A stretch of 64,000 nucleotides of DNA from Pyxicephalus adspersus (GCF_032062135.1 NC_092861.1:117958728-118022727), one strand, 5' to 3'; numbered from the stretch's first letter, positions 12,315 to 24,245 are shown. A program made the numbers and translations. The notes: a model not told the origin generated them from the letters alone.

Positions 12315-12804
12315 CAGGCATGTCCAAAGTCTGGCCAGGGGGGCCAATTGTGGTTCGCGTTCAGACTCCACCGGCCCGCAGCCTCTGTCATAAAATTAAT
12401 AATATGCTGAACGCCAGCACTGTTGACCACAGTATCAAATACACACGTACAAAAAAGCTATTTTATATTTCATTACAGTCGATCAACTGCATTTCAATTA
12501 TCATCCCGCTACTCGGCGGGCATAATCGGCAGGACGGGAGTCCCCATGTGTGCACAGGGAATCCCCTACATCAATATAGTGTGCTGTGCGTTACCTGCAC
12601 AAACCATGCCCACTCTGGTTCCAAGAACGTGCACTGCATGGAGCCCGCACTGACACGGGACACCCTCATGTCACCCTGGTGGGCATGTGCTGTGCGGGTC
12701 CCATGCAGACCAAGCCCACACTTACCCTGAGTATGTGCTGAATGGTCAGCCCATACACATTTTCACCAATCTGACCCTCTTTGCAAAACGTTTGGACACC
12801 CCTG
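12315..12804. mobile_element. hAT element (CAGGGGTGTCCAAA ends), 490 bp, inside a SINE
   Basis: Ends: left 'caggcatgtccaaagtctgg'; right, read backwards, 'caggggtgtccaaacg'. Flanking 8-bp duplications are ctctaaga (12307-12314) and ctctaagg (12805-12812), 7 of 8 identical. The TIRs resemble Charlie-type hAT elements. The duplicated target is a SINE sequence, so the insertion is younger than that SINE. The interior has no recognisable transposase, so the element is non-autonomous. Confidence 0.85.
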
Positions 12805-12880
12805 CTCTAAGGGGTTCACAATCAAATGTCACTACCATAGTCATATGTCATTAACATAGTCTAAAGCCAATGATTGGTGG

Positions 12881-13201
12881 GGCAGCACGGTGGCCTTTGC
12901 AGCCCTAGGTCCTCGGTTCAAATCCCAGCCAGGACACTATCTGCATGGAGTCTGCAGGTTCTCCCCTTGTCTGTCTGGGTTTCCTCCGGGTACTCCGGTT
13001 TCCTCCCACATCCCCAAAAACATGCAGTAAGGTTAATTGGTTTCCCCCTAAATTTACCTAAGACTACATTAATGACATATGACTATGGTAGGGACATTAG
13101 ATTGTGAGCTCCTTTGAGGGACAGTTAGTGACATGACTATGGACTTTGTACAGCGCTGCGTAATATGATGGTGCTATATAAACACTGTGTAATAATAATA
13201 A
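12881..13201 (+). mobile_element. SINE, forward copy with A-box deletion
   Basis: Starts 'ggcagcacggtgg' and runs through the family core 'gggtttcctccgggtactcc' to 'gtgctatataaacactgtgt' and (AAT)n. The head lacks about 20 bases: 'tggc' joins straight to 'ctttgcag', which removes the pol III A box present in the 18041 copy. The loss lies between two 'tggc' repeats, suggesting replication slippage. Imperfect flanks 'ttggtggg' and 'ttgggggg' suggest the target duplication. Confidence 0.85.
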
Positions 13202-13382
13202 CGTTGGGGGGAAGCCAAGTAACCTAACTGCATAATTTTGGGATGTAGGAGGAAACTGGAGTACCCAAGGGAAACCCAGAAAGAACCTGCAAACTCCATG
13301 CAGATAGTGTGATGGTCACAATTCGAACCTCGGACATAGCACTGTGACGTTAGCGTAGTGCTAAACTCAGAGCCAACATGCC

Positions 13383-16300
13383 TTTGTTTATCTACAATAT
13401 ATATATATTTGTGGATTGATGGAAGAAGTAGTTTAAACAATAACAAAAAAGATGCTTTTGCTTTCTAACATATTTTGTTCTGTACACACTCAAAATGTTT
13501 TAGCCTGATAAAAGAACACTAATGCAGGCACCACATCTAAGGAATGGAGTGACAATCAAATCACAATTTTGTTTTTCGTGTGTTTAAACTGCACATTCAC
13601 TCATCTCTTCTCTGCAATTGTTGCAAAATACAGAATGTCAGGACTCTCATATTGTTAATTGGATTGCTTCCCAGCAGTTCAGTTTTCAAATTCAAAGTGG
13701 GAAATCCCATTCTGTTTGGATTTACATGAAAAATTATGTTTGAATTTGGAACAGCTACTGTTATTTTGCGTGCAGCAAGTTTACTTTTTTCCCTAGAACC
13801 TCAGAACGGCTGTGACTATCATAACAATTATGAATATCTAAGAAGGGCAACATCTCAGACAGTACACAGAAAACTTCTCCTATGTTTTGTTGTCCATCTA
13901 TGGAAAAATAAAGTGTATTTTACCAGTAAGCCTTTTGATTTGTTGATAGTTTGTATTATTCATCAGTGGCGGCTTTCAGTACAAAATATTTTATTTGATA
14001 AACACATAACAGCTTTTAGCTCCAACACATCTCAGCAAACAGATTATTTTCTCTGTTGTTCTGGAATATGTTGACTTTGAAATATAAGGATTTCTGAATT
14101 CCTCTCTGCAGCATCCCCCTTGCACTAAATGATCGCATGGAGTCATATCAAACACAAGTGCTTGAGGGAAAACAGAGTGGCCACTTGACAACTTAAGTCT
14201 AAACAAAATGTTATTTTGACTTGCATGTGGATTCAGGTCACTCCTAAAAATGGCAGTTTATTTGATTTGCCAAGTTAGGGAAGGAGCTATCTGGTGGAGT
14301 CTATGAAGAACTAAAAATATAATGTTTGACATTTTTTTTGACATGAAGTTAAAATCTACACACCTGGAATGGTGCAGCTGCCAGTGGCAATAAAATATTT
14401 GTAAAGTGGTATTGTCGTTCTGTAGCACATGTAAATCCAAACTGAATAGCATTTAGTTTTTACCTTGACATTTCCCTGGACAGATATTTTACTGATGACA
14501 ACAGGGAATCAGACTCATGCATGGCCACCTGTATATTCCACTGGGAGAGAGTATGATGGTGTGATATGGCAAGAGAAGTGGTGGAAGATGTCAGTCTATA
14601 GCACTGTCTACACAAGACCTTTATGAACACCAGTTATTTTATTGAGAGTAGCAGATTTACTTTAAATTGTCTTACCTGCTAATGCTTTTATGAAATGTAT
14701 TCACTTTGAAAAATATGTTGTTGAGTCTTTGTATTTAGAACATAAATAATCATCTTCTGTAGTAGCCAGGCCTGGATCTGAGTCCATCAAGAACAGCTTC
14801 TATTTTCCAATGGAAGATTAGAATTTCATATATAGAATTTCCCATAAAACATTTGTGGACGTGTAGCAACCTTTTCAAAATATTGATACTTTTTTTAGGT
14901 TACTTGTCCCCCTTTCTGGTTACTGGAAATTCTGGTTTTCTGGAAATTTGTAGCTCAATCAAACAAAAAGGACTGTGGGTGGAGAGGGCACACAACAATT
15001 TGCTGTTATGTCTGCTTTGTTTGGTGGTGATTTACCGTATTTGAATAGTGATTGTACAGGACTCTGCTAGGGTTGGACTGAAAAGGAAGGTACTGGGTGG
15101 GACTTTCCATTCCATCCCGGGTACTCCAAGTGGTTTTTCTGCAGCAGACTGTAGGTCCGCTATAAGAGTACAGGTGTGCAACCATGGAGGAGGAAGTGGA
15201 AAAAACAGCATGAAGACTGCAAAGGTATGCTGTTGTGGCTGTTCATCTATCCTAAATTGATTTAAAGACTTTGAGGACTTTGTACCCACCTGTCCAACTA
15301 ATGTAAGCTGATTTTTTTTCATTCATGCTGTTTTTGTTTTGAGTGTTGAAATACAGAACCTTCTCTGTCTGCTGGCTGCTACTCCCCCTAATATCACAAT
15401 GATGTAACCATTTCTGGGAACTCTAAGGCTGTCAATTTGGGACTAAGCAGTCTAAATGCCAAGAGTCTGGGTAAGGTCCCGGCTGCTAGTAAATGAACAG
15501 TAAACTCAAAAACAGTTTCACTTCTTCTGTCAACCAGTGATCAGTGCCAACTCTGCAATATTGGAGAGAACTGGGATGAACTAGGGTGGTGTTATCTCTC
15601 CTCTTCCTGATCCTACTGTTCAGCAGAGGCAATGCCTCGGACCTTGCTTAGTCCCTACAATTTTAGGAATGCAGCAAGTGTGTAATTCACATCCAAACAT
15701 GGGTGACTCAAAAGAGCATGATAACACAATGACCATGCATTTCGAAGCCTTATGACTAAGAACTAGTAGTACAAAATGCGTTATGGTGACGCCATGCTTT
15801 TTTATATCACCTGTACTGGGATAAGGATAAAGCAATAAATGGATATGGCAAATTGCTGATGACTCCTTGTTTATGAATCAATGCTAAAATATCTTACTGT
15901 GACTACAGTGGTATCTGATTTAGTGAATCCATCCTTTATATTATACCCACGTTCTACGCAATGACTTCATCAATCAAGGAATGGGGAAACCAACTGATAA
16001 ATTACTAATAGGGAGCAGACCTAATTAGAAAATAGTATATCAAATGTAATTTTTAATCTTTATTTGCGTGCTATATTAATTTACCCTATTATTGAGATTT
16101 TTGTTTCCCCAAGTGCTGATTATTAATATTCAGAAGTCTGAAATAAATTCACTATAAAATGTGTTCAAGGTTTTGTCACCTGAAAGGTCATGTATTCGGT
16201 AACCATATGGGCCTGTGTATTTTTAGACATGAGGCATGCTGATTAGCTGCAGCGTGCCTTGGTTCATTAACCTCATGCACCGGCTTTTGTTCTGCAGGTG

Positions 16301-17200
16301 CTCCGTCCGACAGTTTCCTAGCAACCCACTAACACAGCTCGCACCTACTCCACCTGGACATCATACACGGCAAAATGTAAAAGTGGCTCCGTGTGACAGG
16401 ACAGAGCTGGCCCTACACAGCAAATATTGTTCTCCGTTTCCGAGCAATCCAGTCAAGCCTTTGAAAGACTGCTGGCTTATTAATAAAATGATATTTGCCT
16501 ATGAAAATACAATGCGTGGTTTAATTAATATTTTGTATTATGTCTTTTATCTTACAAAGTGTTTACTGAACATTTAAAGATACACATCAAGCTATATCCA
16601 ATACAGATTAGCCTTTCCTAAAGAAGAACTCCAGCTGCAAAGGAAATCCTGCACAGAACTTCTTTTCTGTTATTAGATATCTTTGTTCTTCTTGAATGAT
16701 GTCAATGCTAGTCAATCCACTTCTCTTGAGTCTAGTCCACTGGGGAAGCGCCAACAAACAGTCTCGGATCAAAGTATTTCTATACTGCACCTATTTATCA
16801 TTATGTGCATACTGGTATATCCAGCAATAGAGATCTAATATCAGAGTAAAAATGAACAATGTTTAGATATTTGGTTTAGATACACTTAAATACAATGTTG
16901 CGGATTTAGCATGGTAAACTATCTCTGCAATATAAAATTCCCTTAACTTAGTAAATGAGTTAAAGCTCTGCTGACTTGAAACATCCAATTGTGTGCCACC
17001 AAAATCTTTTCTAAAATCTAATTGGGTATTCTCTGGTAATTTTCACAGCATCCAAAAGTCTTTATTTGCAACTTTGTTTTGCTTTACGGACTCATAGTAC
17101 TGAAATAAAAGTTTAAATGTGATAGCCAAACAATTACCATTTTAAAAAAAAGATCAGAAATGGTAAACTTTATGTCTCTGCCATTTAGGGGTTTTCCTGC
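13383..17200. other. 3.8 kb unassigned DNA with one unusual block
   Basis: No recognisable gene. 16236-16450 is richer in GC than its surroundings and contains a pyrimidine tract ending in 'ttgttctgcag' (16288-16298), an acceptor-like site before an open frame. The frame has no known domain. It could be a conserved non-coding element, an lncRNA exon or chance. 15720-15800 contains a degenerate relative of the GAAAcgc motif described at 17944. Confidence 0.35.
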
Positions 17201-17204
17201 CAAT

Positions 17205-17518
17205 TTTTGTCGTTGGAAAGGATCTTTCACGATCCTTTCCAACGACAAGGGGCTGCAAGATGCATGAACGATGCTGTACATACAGCACCGTTCATGCTCT
17301 ATGGAGAGGGGAGGGGGAGAGCGACGGAGCGGCACCCTGCTGCGCGCTCTCCCCCTTTCCTTTCATTACGATCGGCTGTCGTCCATCGTCCGTGGATCCG
17401 GCAGGTTGGTCGTCCGGACGATGGACGACACCGACTGTACACACGGCAGATTTTCGCCCGATAATTGGCCGATGCCGATTATCGGGCGATAAAAATCTGA
17501 CGTGTGTACGTAGCTTAA
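17205..17518. repeat. GTACACAC-ended repeat, copy 3, serial hairpins
   Basis: The best-preserved and most structured copy. It holds at least three strong inverted repeats in series. 17209-17224 pairs perfectly with 17231-17246 (16-bp arms, 6-base loop tttcac). 17378-17391 pairs with 17416-17429 (14-bp arms). Near 17455-17490 'cgcccgataat' faces 'attatcgggcg'. The right end is 'gacgtgtgtacgtagctt'. It is CpG-rich against an AT-rich background, which suggests a young or slowly decaying copy. Open frames across it are by-products of the hairpins. Confidence 0.85.
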
Positions 17519-18040
17519 GAGTGGTATGATTTGTACAGTTGACTACAGAAGAAATTTTAATTTGGTATTAATTAGGTATTTAAAATAACAAAGGTTTCTC
17601 TGATAACAATGTACTAGTAAGAGAAGAGAAAAGTAGGGGCAAATCACCACTTATGTGTTATGCATAGAACCAATCTCTGTAAAGGTGCACAATACAAAGG
17701 AAAATAGAGGAACCCAGATCTGGTTTATCTAAAAGAGGTTGGTTAGTAACAAAGAACTTGTGTACTTTAAAGAAAAATAATTATAATAACAACTTTATTG
17801 TATCTCATATATTCTGAGAAGGATGGAAACACATTTTGTAACACAATAATTGCATACAGTCATTCAAGTATCATGTATCATAGGCAAATGATAACATGAG
17901 TTCATATTGATAGGTTCAAGTCAATTCCAATATTCTAATAAACAATGCGTTTCACAACACTTGCTTCTTCAGGATAAGTAAATAACCCTAAATCAAGTAA
18001 GTTCACATATCTTATCTAAATGGTCATATTCATGAATGAA
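17519..18040. other. Intergenic sequence containing a hammerhead-like motif
   Basis: No gene. The segment 17760-18025 appears to belong to a dispersed repeat that carries the motif at 17944-17972. Confidence 0.4.
17944..17972 (-). ncRNA. Hammerhead-ribozyme-like core (degenerate)
   Basis: On the minus strand: CTGAAGA, then a 12-base segment able to fold as G-U, C-G, A-U, A-U around gtg, then GAAA, C, GC and ATT. This matches the hammerhead order CUGANGA - stem II - GAAA - short stem III - NUH, with AUU as a permitted cleavage triplet. Helix I is not evident in the flanks, so activity is doubtful. Related cores occur at 35631, 52348 and 63689. Confidence 0.4.
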
Positions 18041-18285
18041 GGGCTGCATGGTGGCTCAGAGGTTAGCACTCTGGCATTTGCAGTGCTAGGTCCCAGGTTC
18101 GAATCTTAGGCAGGACACATGGAGTTTACAGGTTCCCCCTGTGTCTGCCTGGGTTTCCTCTTACATTCCAAAAACATACAGTTAGGTTAATTAGTTGTCC
18201 TCCAAAATTGACCTTAGACTGTATTAAAGACATATGACTATGGTAGGGACATTAGATTGTGAGGCCCCTTTAAATGAAAGAAACC
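18041..18285 (+). mobile_element. SINE with intact A and B boxes, 3' truncated
   Basis: The head reads 'gggctgcatggtggctcaga'. Its A box is tggctcagagg (18052-18062) and its B box ggttcgaatct (18096-18106), a good match to the pol III internal promoter, so the head is tRNA-derived. The body continues to 'gacatatgactatgg' and 'attagattgtgagg' but ends before the gcgctatataaat tail. Confidence 0.85.
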
Positions 18286-18325
18286 TTATATTACATGTAG
18301 TGGCTACCTTGATGGTTATACCAAT

Positions 18326-18589
18326 TAGGGATGAGCGAGCAAAATTTTTAATTTCGATCTCCCGGCGGATTGGGCCTTTCTCGCTTACAGAACATGTAAG
18401 TGAGGACGGCCTTGTGATTTGCCACAAGGTCGTGTTCTTGCCAAACTCAAAGAATCTCCATTGAGGGTTCATCTGGAGTTTGCCTGCAGTCACAGCTGAT
18501 TGGAGGCACTGGCATGCTTCCAGTCAGCTGTGATCACAGGTTCCCACACTCCCCGGGCTGTACTTATCAATGATTCTTGCTCATCCCTA
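18326..18589. mobile_element. hAT MITE (TAGGGATGAGC ends), perfect 8-bp TSD
   Basis: A 264-bp element with TIRs 'tagggatgagcgagca' and, inverted, 'tagggatgagcaagaa'. Both flanks carry the identical 8-mer ataccaat (18318-18325 and 18590-18597). The interior holds an inverted pair, 'cacagctgattgga' facing 'cagtcagctgtgatc'. There is no coding capacity, so it moved with hAT transposase supplied in trans. Confidence 0.9.
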
Positions 18590-18597
18590 ATACCAAT

Positions 18598-21500
18598 TAC
18601 AAGTATGAATGCCTGTTAATTGGACAGTGTCGGATTTCTCTTTTCCATGAAGCTATCTCCCATCCTGTGATAGGACAGTGAGCAAGCAGCAGCAGACTGA
18701 AGAAATTTCTCTACTCTTCCTTATTAGCATTCAGATACTTTGCAAAACTGATTTATCTCAACCCTCTTAATAGTGCTAAATTAAATTTTTCCAGTTCTTC
18801 TTCAGCGTCTTTTAAGTCCATATTCCCCTTTTGCGCCACAAACAGTTATTTCAAAAGCGGTATTGGATCTCAATTATTAAACCTGAAGGAAACATTCTCA
18901 TATGGCAAATCATAGATTGGAGGAAGGGTTTGGAAAAAAAACATTAGGAAAGTAAAAGAGGTCCCATAAATAGCATCTAAAATGAATGATCCGGGCAGGT
19001 ACTGTAAAGGAAATCTTCAATTTTCCACATTTTCCAAAATAGGTGATGATTATTATTGCATAGATTTACAAATACCACTATTGCACATACATATTCCCCC
19101 TACAAATCTCTACAACCACTAATTAAATACCTTCTGCAAAATTGGAATTTACCAGCTTCTCTTACTTTATGTGACCTTCTTACAAGTGGCACCTGTAGGT
19201 ACCCAGCTCCCTTCCTATAGGTGCTACAGACAACTGCTTTATTTCCTATTGATCCATATTTAATACATTACCAAACAGTATACTTCTATTGGGCTTTATC
19301 TGTTTTAAGGTGGCTCATTAACAGCAGTTACAGCTACATTACTAACAAAAGAACAGATTTGAATGTTGCCACGACATATGGATAAATATTTTTATTTCGG
19401 CATTCTTAGAAGCTAATAACAGCTGCTAATCTCCCCAGGTGAACCACCACAGGGATCAACCTTATGCTTTAGAATGGTGCATTACTGAAGAATTAATGTT
19501 CCATATCGCCAAAAATACATAGAAACCAATATATTTGACCTTTTTATTTTCCTTTTGCCTTTGCAACAAGGCTGACAACACATTTGTTTGCTTCGTTTTG
19601 TTCCTAGCTGGAGTTTAAAACTTCCATTATTCTTCATCATATAAGATAAAGCATTGACTAATTAGCCAATCTCTAAAGAGATAACATTTTTTATTAGTTT
19701 TCAAGGTGATAATGTTTTAAATACTTCTGAGGACAAGAGTAATTAAATTTAGCAAATCATGTTTGTCTGGCATTCAGATTTTACTGAGGCATAAGCTGCT
19801 CTGTTCTAGCAGCAGGGTACAAGGCTGAATAAGACCATAAAGGGACCTCTTGCTGCTTTTCATTTTAGGAAGGCTATCTACCCTGTTGTGTATAGTTACT
19901 TTATGTTAACCACTATGGCAGTATTTTTAGAAATGCTTGTCTCTGGGGGAAAATGGCAAAAGATTTTACACATTGATGACTGCATTCTTCAAAACTTAAT
20001 TTCCAAAAGGCATATTGTGCCTGCTTTTCAAAATAATTACAGCTACATGCATGGGAATAAGTTACTGATGCATCCAACAAGCAGACTTTGATATTTTTTA
20101 ATCAGTAATGAACAAAGAGAACTGATTAGCTCAGACTAGTGCTAAAGCAGGCATTTATGCATTTTGCATTTTGATGTAGTTTTAGTAAATATACTGGAAA
20201 ATCAGGATCTGTGCCAGCCCACTGCTTAAATGGTGGTTAGGCTGAACAGTTAGGGATGCAGGTGGGATGTGCCAAAGCATAACCTTGTAAACTCTTTTGT
20301 ATCTAATTTGCACAATACAGAACCCAGGATATTTGAGGCTTCTGAATTCTGTCTATTATGATGATGAACCTATGTGCAGGTACCTGGGGGTATCTGCTAT
20401 TACATCCATCTGATGGTTCAATATCATTACCATCAGGACAGGTACACATGTGCACTTTATTACCTTGTCACCGCAGTCAATAGATTGATGTTGCCCTGAA
20501 TGTTTTCCATGCTGAGAATATGTTAATCTATGCCATCTCTTTAAAAGCTACAAAGAACAAGAAGTAATCTTCTATGCAATTCGTTACAAAAATGTGGTGG
20601 CCTTAAAATGTACTCAGGCAGCAGCACTAAAGAATCTGGCACGTACTTTTTACGTTTTGGGTTATATGTCTTTTTATTTTGTGTACAACACAAGATTTGC
20701 AGAATACATTGAACTTTTACAGTAATATCTGTCTCTCAAATGAGCTCACAATCCAATATTGTTGTAAGAAATAGAAGATCACATGAACTCCATGCAGATA
20801 ATGCCTTAATTTAGTTTTAAGCCCAGAGCCCAATGACTTTGACAACCGTAACCATACTGTACTTGAATATTTTTTAGTGTGAGTTTTATAAGATCATCAT
20901 GCAAGGATGGTATTAGTATTGAATTTTAATATTGAAAAGAAAAATAAATACCATTAAAATAAACTAAGAAGAAACAAAATTAGAGTGAACAATGAATTAG
21001 AAGGTAAACAAAAGGACAGTAATGTTGGAACTGTGATGAGATGTACTTATGAATGCAGGACACATGCAGAAATTAAATTACAAGCTAAAAACTGAAAACT
21101 CCCGCAGACACCAGAGACATATTCAAAAATTAAAAACAATAATAGATAACAGCATGCGTTTCAGAAACATTGGATATAAGCTTAACCCTTTCTGATCAAA
21201 CCACTGGACACAAGGGCCTAGTAATTCAACTCATCATCAATGGTGTAATGACATTTTGTCCTATCGATAGGTGAATGTTTCCTTGTGTGAATGGACAGGG
21301 GCCCCAAGGCAGTGTGGTGGGAAGTGGGGAGGTGCTAAGTCAGTTCTGCACATGGACCCCCTGTTGGCTATGACCACCACTGTTTGGGTTTTGGTTCGAA
21401 CACATAATGTTTGTGGTGCAAAAAGGGAACGTGGACGTAGAAGAAAATAAAGAAGACGTGAAAAAACATATTTAGCACTATTAGGAGATAGCCTGACCCA

Positions 21501-22417
21501 ACTCTACACCAAGCTGTTTGTCTGTCTGCTGCTATTCCCTCACCATCCAATCACAGGCTGGTAATAAGAGGTGACCAGGCTGTGTTGCTTAAACGTGAAG
21601 TTTCTTATGCTTAGATTTTGTCCTCCATAGTTTGCCTTATCCCCTTCTCATCAGCACACTTTCCATTTTAAATCTATACATATTTTTCAAATCCTGCCTT
21701 TGTGCTCCTTTTTACAATGCAGGTAGATCATACCTGGTGGAAGGTGCCATCCGGGTGCTGCACATGGTTTTCTAAAACAGTATCCTGACTCAGTACTTCT
21801 TCCAAGAGTCCTCAGAGCAAATGCAAGAAGTAGAATAGATTTTGGAAGAAGTCATACAATTTTTAAAATGTCTGTATGGGTGCCAGTATGGAATAGTTAA
21901 CAACCTGAAGCAGGCTGCATTTGCATGCTAAATTTATTAGGCAATGACCACATGTCATGCTGACCCTCGGTGGTTGAAAAACATAATCCTCCAATGTCCT
22001 CCAGATTTAAAGTAAGACTCCATCTTACAGGACTATGTCTTATTAGCTGCAGCTTCTAATACACACTTTGAGAACCTCAGAGTATTCAGTGACGTCAGAC
22101 AAAGAACTTTTAGTTCAGGAGAGGTACAATTGTGCAATACAAAAGGTAAGACTGGAGTTCAGTGTGTGTAATATAGAGAAAAGCCTGGTACCTATGCTGA
22201 TCATTAAATCTGGAAGGGCTTTGTGGATATCAGGTTTAAAGGACAGAAATACAAATCCTTTGGCAAGTAAACAGCTTCAACAATATACTTAGTATGTATA
22301 GCTGCTTATCTAGAGAAAAGCTTTAAAAACTGTAAAAGCTGTTTATTTATTGTCACCCAAAATTGACAGATTTGGAATTATGTGGATTTGTTCTGTTTAC
22401 AAGTCCTTTTTGTGCTT
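18598..22417. other. 3.8 kb mostly unique intergenic DNA
   Basis: No gene recognised. 19600-19860 is a non-repetitive block with 'gcattgactaattagcc' and several GATA-like sites, a candidate conserved non-coding element. A diverged antisense SINE fragment may lie at 20725-20805 ('gagctcacaatccaat'). A degenerate 'gcgtttcag' block at 21152-21165 is related to the hammerhead-like repeats. Confidence 0.4.
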
Positions 22418-22960
22418 TTTTGGTTTCAATAAGTTTTTATTAAAGTTTTAAAATGGAAAGTTTACAATCCAACATTTTAAATCATTAGTTATCAAGGCAG
22501 AGCATAAGAGAAAGGAAAAAACATATTAACAATACAAACAGTAGTAAACGATCAGCCATAACTATACGCAGTTTAAAATGAGAGGCAAATAAGGCCAACC
22601 GTGCTAATGAGTCATAGGCTCCCGGGTCAATGTCCAATATATTGCCACTGGAGCCAAGAATTTGGCCCCCCAATTTAGAGTACCCGTAAATTCAAAAGAG
22701 AAAAAAAAGGATAAAAAAAGAAAGAAAGAGAGGAAAAAAAGGGGGAGAGAAACTAGGATGGGTAGAGAATGAAAGGGGGATTGTACAACGTTCAGGTCAC
22801 ACAGGCCACAAATGGGTGAATCCCAGCGATAGTGAATGTTCTCAAAAAAAAGAAGAAAAAACAACTCATAATGTCAAGTACAGCTGATATTATCCCATAG
22901 GCATATAGTACTCAATCCATGGTAACCACACTCTCTGAAACTGTTTCATAGTGTCATTTT
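22418..22960 (-). mobile_element. LINE 3' end, antisense, L1-like
   Basis: Read on the minus strand the segment ends in 'aataaaaacttattgaaacc', the kind of polyadenylation-signal-plus-tail end seen at the 3' terminus of frog L1-type LINEs. Upstream (22680-22790) is a purine-rich low-complexity tract. No coding part is recognisable, so the class call rests on the tail alone. Confidence 0.4.
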
Positions 22961-23295
22961 TTTTTTTTGTGCCTTTTTTTTTTTGCACCTTACATTTATG
23001 TAATATATTGGAACTGATTTATTGAATACATTTAGGCTGCACACTTCCCAATGTGAATTGTCAACTTGCTATAGATAATTCACTCAGCTTACTGAATGTG
23101 AGGATAGCCCACTTTGCAAAAACTACCTGTTCATGTGCAAGGGATTCCAAAATAAACAGGATTTTCCACTTGTTTGGGTGATTTAGGTCAGCAGAACTTC
23201 ATCTCATTTACTAAGCTAAGAGAAAATCCCTTACAAGAGATTATTCATTTTTCTATTTAAAAAACCTATATTGCATTGGATTTGATTGGACTATT

Positions 23296-23426
23296 GGTCA
23301 TGTGCTATTTGCTAGCAAAAGTTTTGAATCCTGGACCAGATCCATTCCAGGTTTGCTGGATTACTCAGCTTCACTGATAAAAGTGTATCCTCTCCAGCCA
23401 CGGAGAGCTTTTTTAAATCAGGCCCA
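23296..23426. repeat. Palindromic GGGCCTGATTTATT repeat, copy 2 (half)
   Basis: Contains 'ggaccagatccattccagg', 'tttgctggattactcagc', 'aaagtgtatcctctcc' and the right end 'aaatcaggccca'. The left arm is missing. Confidence 0.85.
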
Positions 23427-24240
23427 ACATGTCTAAAGAAAAAGAAAGAAACACATAAGCCTATTTTTTTAAAGCAGTGAATCAGGCATTCACTTGTTTA
23501 GAATCTTGCAGGAAGTGAATGTCAGATTCATTTTTTTTATTTTTTTTTTATAAAAAGACCCCATAGATTAGAGACAATGCAAATTGTGTACAATAAGGGT
23601 ATTTTAGTGGAGCAACAGGTCTGTTATCATTTTAAAGCTTTTTTGTTCTTTACAATAGAGTACAAGTACTATTCTAGCAGCACATTTAGACTTCAGCGTT
23701 TCCCCTGTTCCTCCAAAATTCTTGATGATACTAAAAGTGCTTGACAGCTGGCACTGACAGGGCAATGCATTGAAGCTCGTAGTAATGAACAGACTAGCTT
23801 TTATTCACTAGAACAGCTGAGCTACATCTTTGGAATGTAGAAAAAGGGTCAGGGAAATCTCAGAGGTGTTTAGTAAGCTCATAATAGATTCATAGTTATG
23901 CAGATTTTTAATTGTCATATAAAGTGGTTTGCACAATAAAAGAGTCACTTGGTGGTGTATTCAGTGTATTATGGGAATGGGTTGTCATTTTATAGCTGCC
24001 CCCCAGTGCATAGATAGGTCAGAGACTAGGTATGAAACGTCTGAAAGGTTGGACTTCATTTGAAACATTAGAATGGGGAGATATATTTTACAAAGGAGAG
24101 GCAATAAAAGAGAAAATGGAGACCCACAGAATATTCTGTTTGGCTGCTTAGGTCATACATGGACAAAGCCAGCTATGCAACCAATCAAACTTTAGCTACC
24201 TTTTATTTTAGAGCTGATATTTCTGTTAATATTCAGATAC
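23427..24240. other. Unassigned intergenic sequence
   Basis: AT-rich, with several poly-T runs. No gene or repeat recognised. Confidence 0.4.
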
Positions 24241-24245
24241 TCGAT

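Larger units (their letters stand above)
12223..13382 (-). mobile_element. SINE, reverse orientation, interrupted twice
   Basis: A tRNA-headed SINE read on the minus strand in three pieces. 12223-12314 holds the (AAT)n tail and 'gcgctgtgtaatatgt'. 12805-12880 holds the middle, 'gacatatgactatgg'. 13202-13382 holds the head, with 'gaggttcgaa' as the B box. The first break is the hAT element at 12315-12804 and the second is a forward SINE at 12881-13201. Without those insertions the pieces fit one ordinary copy of the family also seen at 18041 and 38801. The tail resembles V-SINE/L2-type tails. Confidence 0.8.

Noticed and set aside
12194..12730. 178-codon open frame, longest gap-free frame in the window
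   Set aside because: It crosses the SINE tail and the non-coding interior of a hAT element; no domain recognised.
15720..15800. Fifth hammerhead-like motif
   Set aside because: GAAAtgc is present on the minus strand, but the CUGANGA half reads CTTAGTC, too degenerate to call.
17207..17529. Three overlapping plus-strand frames of 73-89 codons
   Set aside because: By-products of a GC-rich hairpin repeat; the same DNA is non-coding in the other copies.
18041..18110. tRNA gene (A and B boxes present)
   Set aside because: The boxes belong to a SINE head; acceptor and anticodon stems do not form and the sequence continues into the SINE core.
21150..21200. Another hammerhead-like motif
   Set aside because: GAAACGC is present on the minus strand, but the CUGANGA block and stem II are lost.
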